From Cyprinodon diabolis (lineage: Eukaryota; Chordata; Actinopteri; Cyprinodontiformes; Cyprinodontidae), in assembly GCA_030533445.1 (NCBI GenBank), contig CM060068.1, positions 15,157,479 to 15,221,478 of the forward strand: 64,000 nt of DNA, in the 5' to 3' direction. A program made the position numbers and the translations under genes. Below, piece by piece: positions 59,031 through 64,000 of this stretch (within the stretch, counting starts at the first letter, position 1; every line of letters begins with the position of its first letter). Under the pieces are notes generated by a model. It saw nothing but the letters and a program-made list of their open reading frames with translations, was not told the DNA's origin and searched no databases.

Positions 59031-62000
59031 TTGTGCTTACTACAGTAAAAAAATATTAAAAAATACACAATTTTATATAAAAGATATTACATTTTTAGTG
59101 TAGTTTCATTTAACAATAGTAAGACACCAACTTTTTCACTCCAGTCCTTAAGTTGGTGCTCTAAAGCTTAAAGCCAGATTGCTGCCACAAAGGAAAGAAG
59201 AGAATTGGAACTAGAATGCACATCCATGGATCTAAGCTAGAGTTAACAACCTCTCCACACAGGAGTCATTGTAAACAACTATGGACCCAAGCACATGTAA
59301 ACAATAAAACCTTGGAGCTGAATGTGTTTAGGCTTATGGCTGGTGTAAAGGAAAATGGAAATAAAGTTACAACTGCAGTTTTAGGTAAAACAAAAGATCA
59401 CAACTTCACAATCTGACAGCCCTGTTGGAATGTATCATTCCTTTGAATAGAACCAAATCTAGAGAAAAGAAATATTTTTAGATGATGTTGTAGAAAGATC
59501 TGTGGCTGAATGGTTTAGAGTTTTGTATAATAATAATATGGACGAGACAAGATAAAAAATTTTTTTGGGGGAGAACTGAGTTTAGTTTTATTTTAGTTTC
59601 TGTCCCCCAGCTTTGTAAGAAAGTTGATTTGTATGAAAATGAACCAAATTACTAGATTTCAACTGTCTGGACTACATCCTCTCTTATAAATATTGTAAGA
59701 ATAAAAAGTGGATGTAGACCTACGATTTATTATTATTACTCTTGACCTCAGTGAAGAATGTTAACCATTGTAAAAGACATAACCACTTCCTTTATCTCAT
59801 AAAAATAACAGTTTATAACATAAGAAAATCTCCTTTAAACCCAGAGCTCAGAACAGTTGAGGTCTGTTTAACAAACAATACTTAAACAGCAGCTAGATGG
59901 CACTAAACAAGATAGAATTCACTGTAGTGAGAAATAACGTAAATTTTTTTTTCGGTTTTGATTAAAAAAAAATCATGAAAGTGTTTGTAACAGTCCATCT
60001 TTTATTAAAAATTGAAATGTATCAATATGTTTTCCCAAAACAAACAATACCATAGTTTGGTTTTATGTGGTTCATATCCCTCCAAAAATGCCTGGTGCTT
60101 CAGTTTTATGGGAATGACCAATCTATGTGGAGTCTACAATAGAATACTCCTTATTATGGATTTTGTTTAGTGTCTTTCTTCATTTTGCAGGCAATGCCAG
60201 TTCTAGTTGTGGATTTCTGTGCCTTTAGGCCAACCGTTCTCCCTTGCTGTCATGAAGTTAGTGAGGCTGCAAATCTGCAGAAGCGGCATCCTTCCTACAT
60301 GGCAGTTCGATGCTGAGGTCATTCGTGGTACCAGCACTGGTGCATTTTACATGATAGATTTGACGGATTTAGATGGAGTTAATGCAGAACCTTCTGTGAC
60401 CTCATGTTTGCCGTCTAACATGTTTCCGCTTATCTGAGTTTTTAAATACTATATTATTTAAAATGCCTTTTTAAAGGGGAGTGAAGGAACATTTCAAAGT
60501 GGATGTGTTTCAACGACCCTTTAGCTTTTCAACATGCTTTGTATTATTATTTCACATGCTGGTTTTTCAATTAAACCTCCTCAAGGACAAAGTCAGGCAG
60601 ACACTGTAGCACTCACTCATGTCTTTTTTTTCTTTTCTTTCCCCCATGCTGCAGATTTTCTTCTTCACACAGCGTTCCCTCCCGTTCAGACTGAGCTGTG
60701 ATGAAATATGTGCCTAAATTTGGATATTCTGCTGTTGCAGGGCAGGTGTGAGCTTTCATCTTGCACTCTCGAAAAGTGCACCGCATGGTGCTGAGCTTTT
60801 CATTAGCAGCTTTTTTTTTTCTCCAAGACTAAGGCTCAACTTTCCATCAGCACCCTGAATCACAATATGTAATAAAGGGCTTTTTGCTGTAAGTTACATG
60901 AAAAAAATCACCTTAAAGGGATTTGTTAGGATTAAATGTAATTTGTATGCCCTGAGTTTTGTGCAAAGACTTGATCTACTCATTGATTAATGCTCTGCTC
61001 CTAAGAGAATGGGATTTGGACAGAGGCTAGAAGGTGTGCCTGATCGGCTACAGTATGCTCTTCTGACTTAATTTGGCTTTTTGTCCTTTTCTAACATTTA
61101 AACTAATTCAATCTTAATCTTCCTCTAATGGAGTCAATGCAAATCACTATTTAAAGTTAAAATGTTTGTCTGTTTGTTCCATTTATTATTGACACCAAAA
61201 GGAGGAGAAGCCGACCAATGATAATCGTTTGAAATCCAGTTGTTGATACCAGTTTTCCCTTAACTAGTTTGGAAAGTAGGGTGTTTATCCCTGCAGTTCT
61301 GATTGCTCTGAATGGTTAAAAAAAAAGCTAATAAAAAGAGCTGCTGTTTTTGGTTCATCAGCTTCTGCTTGATGAATTTTCCGCAAATTATTTTTCAATT
61401 TCAATAAATTTATTGTTGGAAAAAATGCAAAATAAAACAAACATGGTGTAAAGTCAATGTTCAGCAGAGCAGGATTGTTCGAATGTGCAATGCTCCCGGG
61501 CTCTCACTGTGAGGTGCATTTGAAAGGGCTGCTGTCGTTATGTAACCAATCCTGTTGACCTAAATAGACAAATTAGCGTACCCCTACCCCTCTATCCAAA
61601 CCCCAAACACAATAATGCATGATGTCATAATAACTGATGGGGCAAGATGTACAAGATTTGAGTTGAGTTTAAATCTGTGTGTGTACAATGACTGCAGTTG
61701 AAAACCTGACAGACAAGGTTCCTTATGCTAAAAGTGCTGCCTGGACTAAGAGCTGTTCTGCTTTTTTCTGTCTGTGGAGATGGGGGAGATGTGAGTAAAA
61801 TTTGTTGGGAAACACTCAGCCTAACAGGGCTGCTGTCATTAAGCTGACTCTGCAATATATCTTTGCTGTTAAACCAACCAGAGCTCAAAGTTACTCATGC
61901 TGTGTCTGTTTGAGTTGGGAAAACACCAACGTGGTTGTCACTTTGGGATCTAACTGCTATGCTATATGAAATATTTTTATTTCTGTTCATACAGAGTCTT

Positions 62001-62553
62001 TCCTAAAACCAGGAGGTCCAAAACAGACTACCAAATTTCAACCTGCTCATTATAATTCTAGACTTTTGATCCATATTGCATTTTGTTAAAGCTGCTCAGA
62101 TTAAAAAAAAAAAAACGAAACAAGAAAGTTTACATATATACCTTAATTTAGTATCCCTTTACTCTAAAACTTTTTAAGTACAGTAGAGGCCATTTAGGAA
62201 TGTACCCAATGCTCCATGAAAAACAAGCCAAGAGATCCAATTCAAAGTGTGTTACATAAACTGTGTCTTATGGATCCTAAAGCCATGATCTTAGTTGTCC
62301 TTTAGAGCAGTTGATGTTGTTGTTTTGAGTCAGTTTTATTAAACTGGAACGCACATCACTAGAGCTGCAGGACGCTTCGCAAAGCATCGCTGGGCTCAAC
62401 ACCTTGGACTGTTGGCTGCCGACCAGGCGCTGCAAGTCATCCACTCTTTCACCATGCATTGTGTTGCTTTCAAGTCTAAAGCCATGGTTTTCAAACAGGG
62501 AATGCTCCTTTAAGGGTTAGGTTTATATTTTCTTTCCCCCTCATGAATTAGGC
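59031..62553. other. No gene seen (about 3.5 kb)
   Basis: The open frame at 60207-60437, preceded by an AG-like acceptor, was considered and not supported. AT-rich otherwise. Confidence 0.45.
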
Positions 62554-63336
62554 TTTAAAGAGGAATTTCATTTTTTTTTACATTGGGCCCTTGATTTTAC
62601 GTTATTACATCATGTTCTACTCACCCATATGAGTTTTGTGTCATTTGGAGCTGTTCTGAAGATATTCCGTTCATATATCATTTATGGTACGCCAGCATTC
62701 ATAACATGTAGGCGAATCACTGTCCCCCAGACATCCGCGGTTATATTTTTTATATTTATATTTAAAAAAAACTAACAAAAAAAAAACCTCCTGTCTAGTG
62801 CGTGTATGACGTCATCCGCGCGCCGGACAGGAGTTTTTTTTTTTTTTTTAACTTTATTTAACCTATGTACATAACACCAGGCGGCTACGCTCTATATTCG
62901 GCGAGCTAATCTGAATCGTTCCATTTCCAGAGTGAGATCATCTGTGGTAGTAGCACTAGACATCTTCCAGGCATGTGAGGAAAACTAACAGCAGTTCAGT
63001 GGACAGGAAGAATGAACGGTAGTTGGCGTGCACGGATGATGTCATAAACACACTGCTTTGTTTTTTAAAAATCGAAATATAAAAAATATAACGTTGGATG
63101 TCTGGGGGACAGTGATTTGCCTACATGTTATGAATGCTGGCTTACCGAAAAGAACAAATTATGAACAGTATAGTTTGTGCCTTTAAGTCGTTGCCCATAG
63201 GTTATATCCAAGTAACTACTTCCTAACGGAATATCTTCAGAACAGCTCCAAATGACACAAAACTCATATGAGTGAGTAGAACATGATATAATAATGTAAA
63301 ATCAATGCAAAAATTACATAAATATTCCCCTTTAAG
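62554..63336. mobile_element. Foldback (long inverted repeat) element
   Basis: The left arm (62554-62830) and the right arm (63003-63336) are reverse complements over long stretches: TTAAAGAGGAA/TTCCCCTTTAA at the ends, CATATGAGTTTTGTGTCATT, GGAGCTGTTCTGAAGATATT and GACATCC...GGGGGACAGTGAT. A palindromic TGACGTCA in the left arm is TGATGTCA in the right. The middle (about 62831-63002) is unique. No coding region. Confidence 0.8.
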
Positions 63337-64000
63337 TGTCTTGTTGTTCATAACTGATATTAGGAAACAGTATAGGGTGGATAGGTGGATTTAGGGCTAA
63401 TGTTTGTTGTGGGGAAGGAAAGCATGTCCAATAGGCCAAATTCACTGCATCTAATCTTGCACGTCAGTTGTAGACGACACAAATCAAATGTTTATGCTAA
63501 AGTGTCGAGGGCCTGATGATCTGATGAGTTGAACTCAACCGTATCACATGTCCAAACTATTTTATTTGAAATTGTGACACGAGTTGAAGAACTTTGCAAA
63601 GTTATGTTGTGGTCAAAGTCATGATGGATTTTGGAGGAAAGAGACACAGCTGAGGTGGTTTTGCCCCCTCTGCAACCCTCCCTTTCAAGGATTTCTTGCA
63701 TAGAGGGGAGCTCACTGGAAGGACTATATATCTTTTCTTGCCTGGGAACCTTTAGGGATCACCCAGAATCACATGAAACATGTCTCTGGACAGGAGAGGA
63801 GGAACACTGTGTCTCATGGAAGGACACGCCAATCTCCGATTAAAGACATGAAGTCAATGTAAGAATAGTCTATCTTGTACAGTGGGATTTCATTACATTA
63901 GTAGGTGGATTTTAATTGGTATAGTTATTTTTCAGAGGTAGTAGTCTTATTGTATCAATATTTACCTTTTAAGGAAGACAGAATCAACGAAAAATTGTCA
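63337..64000. other. No gene seen at the right edge
   Basis: A minus-strand frame at 63701-63492 and a plus-strand one at 63631-63843 have no recognised domain. Confidence 0.4.

Noticed and set aside
60183..60440. Possible exon after a TTTTGCAG-like acceptor
   Set aside because: The in-phase frame meets stops, and no domain or donor is convincing.

Overview
The window reads as nuclear DNA of a teleost fish. It is AT-rich, has no bacterial-style gene packing, and carries single-exon odorant receptor (OR) genes of the fish type. It is crowded with fish transposable-element families (Tc1-like, hAT, CACTA-like, Ty3/gypsy LTRs, LINEs with a restriction-like endonuclease, AT microsatellites). I cannot name the species.

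Region 1 (1-36.3 kb) is a tandem OR cluster, all on the plus strand. Intact receptors lie at 3175-4110, 22933-23868 and 28685-29617. A fourth copy (12490-13425) is full length but has a stop at codon 4. Two decayed pseudogenes follow at about 33964-34430 and 35500-36256. The second and third receptors sit in near-identical blocks of about 3 kb or more (11926-14785 and 22371-25240) that also share flanks and the start of a Tc1-like element. Both blocks abut a LINE with a restriction-like endonuclease at their left edge: a long copy with two frameshifts at 8507-11928, and a decayed fragment of a different family at 21200-22150.

Region 2 (14.75-20.6 kb) is the most remarkable part: a nested stack. 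A Tc1-like element was split by two solo LTRs of one family (15024-19319 and 19719-20384). The first LTR was itself split by a 3490-bp CACTA-like element (15160-18649) with inverted ends and a 3-bp target duplication. Inside that element, on the minus strand, I reconstruct a five-exon open gene (15819 to about 17145) with consistent splice phases, and a decayed relative of its first exon lies 39 kb away at about 56085-56215. A 28-bp minisatellite fills its first intron.

Region 3 (36.3-39.6 kb) leaves the OR cluster. A small hAT-like element with a perfect 8-bp duplication (38516-39220) is followed by a CpG-rich stretch (39265-39562) that carries a full match to the CTCF core and ends at a good splice donor. 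This may be the promoter and first exon of a plus-strand gene and the edge of the OR domain.

Region 4 (39.6-64 kb) holds no coding exon I can support. It contains an hAT element with a broken BED zinc finger (40733-41692), several MITEs and Tc1 remnants, and a long foldback element (62554-63336). It may be a large intron or intergenic DNA.
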